Part shown: positions 28,256 to 29,156 of the stretch, piece by piece | Position numbering within the stretch: the stretch's first letter is position 1 | How the letters are laid out: each line of letters starts with the position of its first letter | From: Peronospora farinosa | Taxonomy: Eukaryota > Oomycota > Peronosporomycetes > Peronosporales > Peronosporaceae | DNA length: 29,156 nucleotides | Direction: 5' to 3' | Assembly: GCA_947646735.1 (NCBI GenBank) | Contig: CANTFK010000418.1 | Location: 1 to 29,156, forward strand | Made by a program: the position numbers and the translations under genes | The notes under the pieces: model-generated | The model's database searches: none | What the model was told of the DNA's origin: nothing | Seen by the model: the letters and a program-made list of their open reading frames with translations, nothing else

Positions 28256-28821
28256 CTACACGCGATCACTGATCTTGAACTCGGGAAAGTCAACGTCTGG
28301 CTGCCAGATTCCCTGGATGGTCGGACGTTTTGAGATGACAGGTTTCTTAATGTGCGTCATTTTGCGGCCACTGGAGTCACGAAGGCGATTCAGCTGCAAC
28401 CAACAATTCATAAACAGCAAAAACAGATGAATAGCATGAGATCGACATCAGTATTCTTCACTGAATAGCTTTCACAGTTGCACTCGAGCCGCACCTGCTT
28501 CATGATGAATTTAATGTCCTGATTCTTGATATCCATCACCTTGCGTTCATTTTTCACTACAAAATCACACCGTTTAGATCCTTGAAATTAGTCTAAGTAT
28601 TCCAACTACTATGACCGTGTCTGTACGTACCATAGTCACCAATGAGAATTGGATGGCGTGCACCCTTGATCTCCGTCTCGAACTGCACCTGTGGGTTTTC
28701 CTCTACGAATTTCAAGAAGCGATGATCACCCAGTAATTGCCGCGCATACCGACTGCTGCCACCGTGTTGACAGTAACGAATCGTCACTTGCTTGAGCAGC
28801 CATACGCCCCTTGGTCGCCAT
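28256..28821 (-). CDS. MRPL43: Mitochondrial ribosomal protein mL43, with a 5' frameshift
   Basis: Exons 28821-28631, 28556-28495 and 28393-28256 (introns 74 and 101 nt) would give 129 residues with one base removed. Seen: LLKQVTIRYCQHGGSSRYAR with the family's GGSSR motif, ENPQVQFETE, RHPILIGDY, then VKNERKVMDIKNQDIKFIMK, LNRLRDSSGRK and PTIQGIWQPD, as in plant and protist mL43 (LR...GRK...PS.QG.W). mL43 is a component of the mitochondrial large ribosomal subunit. The ATG at 28821 (MATKG) is one base out of frame with GVWLLKQ; the cause is a run of four G (plus strand CCCC 28807-28810) where three would keep the frame. Alternatively an unseen upstream exon could splice at the AG just before this ATG. 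Divergent from the next gene, 137 bp apart. Confidence 0.85.
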
Positions 28822-28958
28822 CTAGAATCAAGCGATTGAATTGTTTGGCTTAGATACTAGCTATGTGTACCACTCCACACAACAATCTTGTTTAAGTACG
28901 TTGAAGTCGGAGTGATGGTCTGCCGCACTATCAGCTTATCGGCACTTGAACGTGCGCC

Positions 28959-29156
28959 ATGGAGACGCTTTCGCGACGGCTTTTAGGCGTTGAAGAGGCG
29001 GATAAGAGCGATGTAAAAAGTTTGTTGAAGCTTGTACGTGATCATCAGCGTCAGCATGAAGAATTGCACGTACGACTCTAGGACGACCGCCTTTATCCGT
29101 ATATGCAAGGCGATGCTGACCAAGCTGCGGAAAGTACTGCCTATGCTCATGCGTCC
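28959..29156 (+). CDS. Start of an unidentified gene (cut by window end)
   Basis: From ATG 28959 the frame encodes METLSRRLLGVEEADKSDVK and a charged, probably helical stretch, then meets TAG at 29079. The same frame stays open to the window end (DDRLYPYMQGDADQAAESTA). Two readings fit: a nonsense codon, or a 48-nt in-frame intron from GTACGT (29034) to CTCTAG (29081), shorter than all other introns here but with the same donor as MMTAG2 and CCT6. No family recognised from this short piece. Confidence 0.5.

Noticed and set aside
28085..28333. 82-residue plus-strand ORF
   Set aside because: It overlaps the conserved third exon of mL43 on the other strand and has no family resemblance of its own.

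Overview
The window looks like nuclear DNA of an oomycete, most likely a Peronosporales species (Phytophthora or downy-mildew type). Reasons: genes with short GT-AG introns (68-188 nt), a six-cysteine elicitin-like secreted protein, an oomycete-type initiator/flanking promoter (CTTCATTCTCCAATTTGA) in front of it, very tight gene packing, and a neighbouring block of decayed LTR retrotransposons. The species cannot be named from the sequence alone.

Positions 1-12894 are a nest of retroelements. A non-autonomous LTR element (1-3771, element G) has an unusually long LTR, about 1.4 kb, that carries a roughly 20-bp minisatellite rich in GTCGAC. Next comes a decayed minus-strand Ty1/copia element (copia A, 3794-6714). 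It is split by a complete solo LTR of element G (4351-5758) with a 4-bp target duplication. A further 357-bp piece of the same LTR lies at 6715-7071. The pieces at 2750-3771 and 6715-7071 together make exactly one LTR, so the segment 3772-7071 appears to be an inversion. A fragment of mitochondrial small-subunit rRNA (NUMT) lies beside the right breakpoint. A second copia element (copia B, 7370-12889) follows, with 258-bp LTRs and a CAGTA target duplication. Its coding region is full of stops and frameshifts and holds two later insertions.

Positions 13700-29156 are gene-dense. In order: a secreted PI-PLC-X-like protein (+), an elicitin-like protein (-), a His-rich protein of unknown function (-), a short Qb-type SNARE (-), an MMTAG2-like RS-rich nuclear protein (+), FAD synthase (-), chaperonin CCT6/TCP-1 zeta (-), the GPI-mannosyltransferase subunit PIG-X/PBN1 (+), a mitochondrial FAM210/DUF1279 protein (+), eIF1/SUI1 (+), mitochondrial ribosomal protein mL43 (-) and the start of an unidentified gene (+). 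I rebuilt exon-intron structures by hand from splice signals, reading phase and protein-family conservation.

The genes are mostly housekeeping: protein folding, translation, cofactor synthesis, GPI anchoring, vesicle fusion and mitochondria. They sit as divergent pairs sharing intergenic spaces of 137-158 bp (SNARE/MMTAG2, CCT6/PIG-X, mL43/unknown) and convergent pairs with short 3' gaps. Two well-conserved genes (CCT6, mL43) carry small indels that break the frame. The last gene carries an in-frame stop that could also be a 48-nt intron. Sequence error, allele decay or real biology cannot be told apart here.
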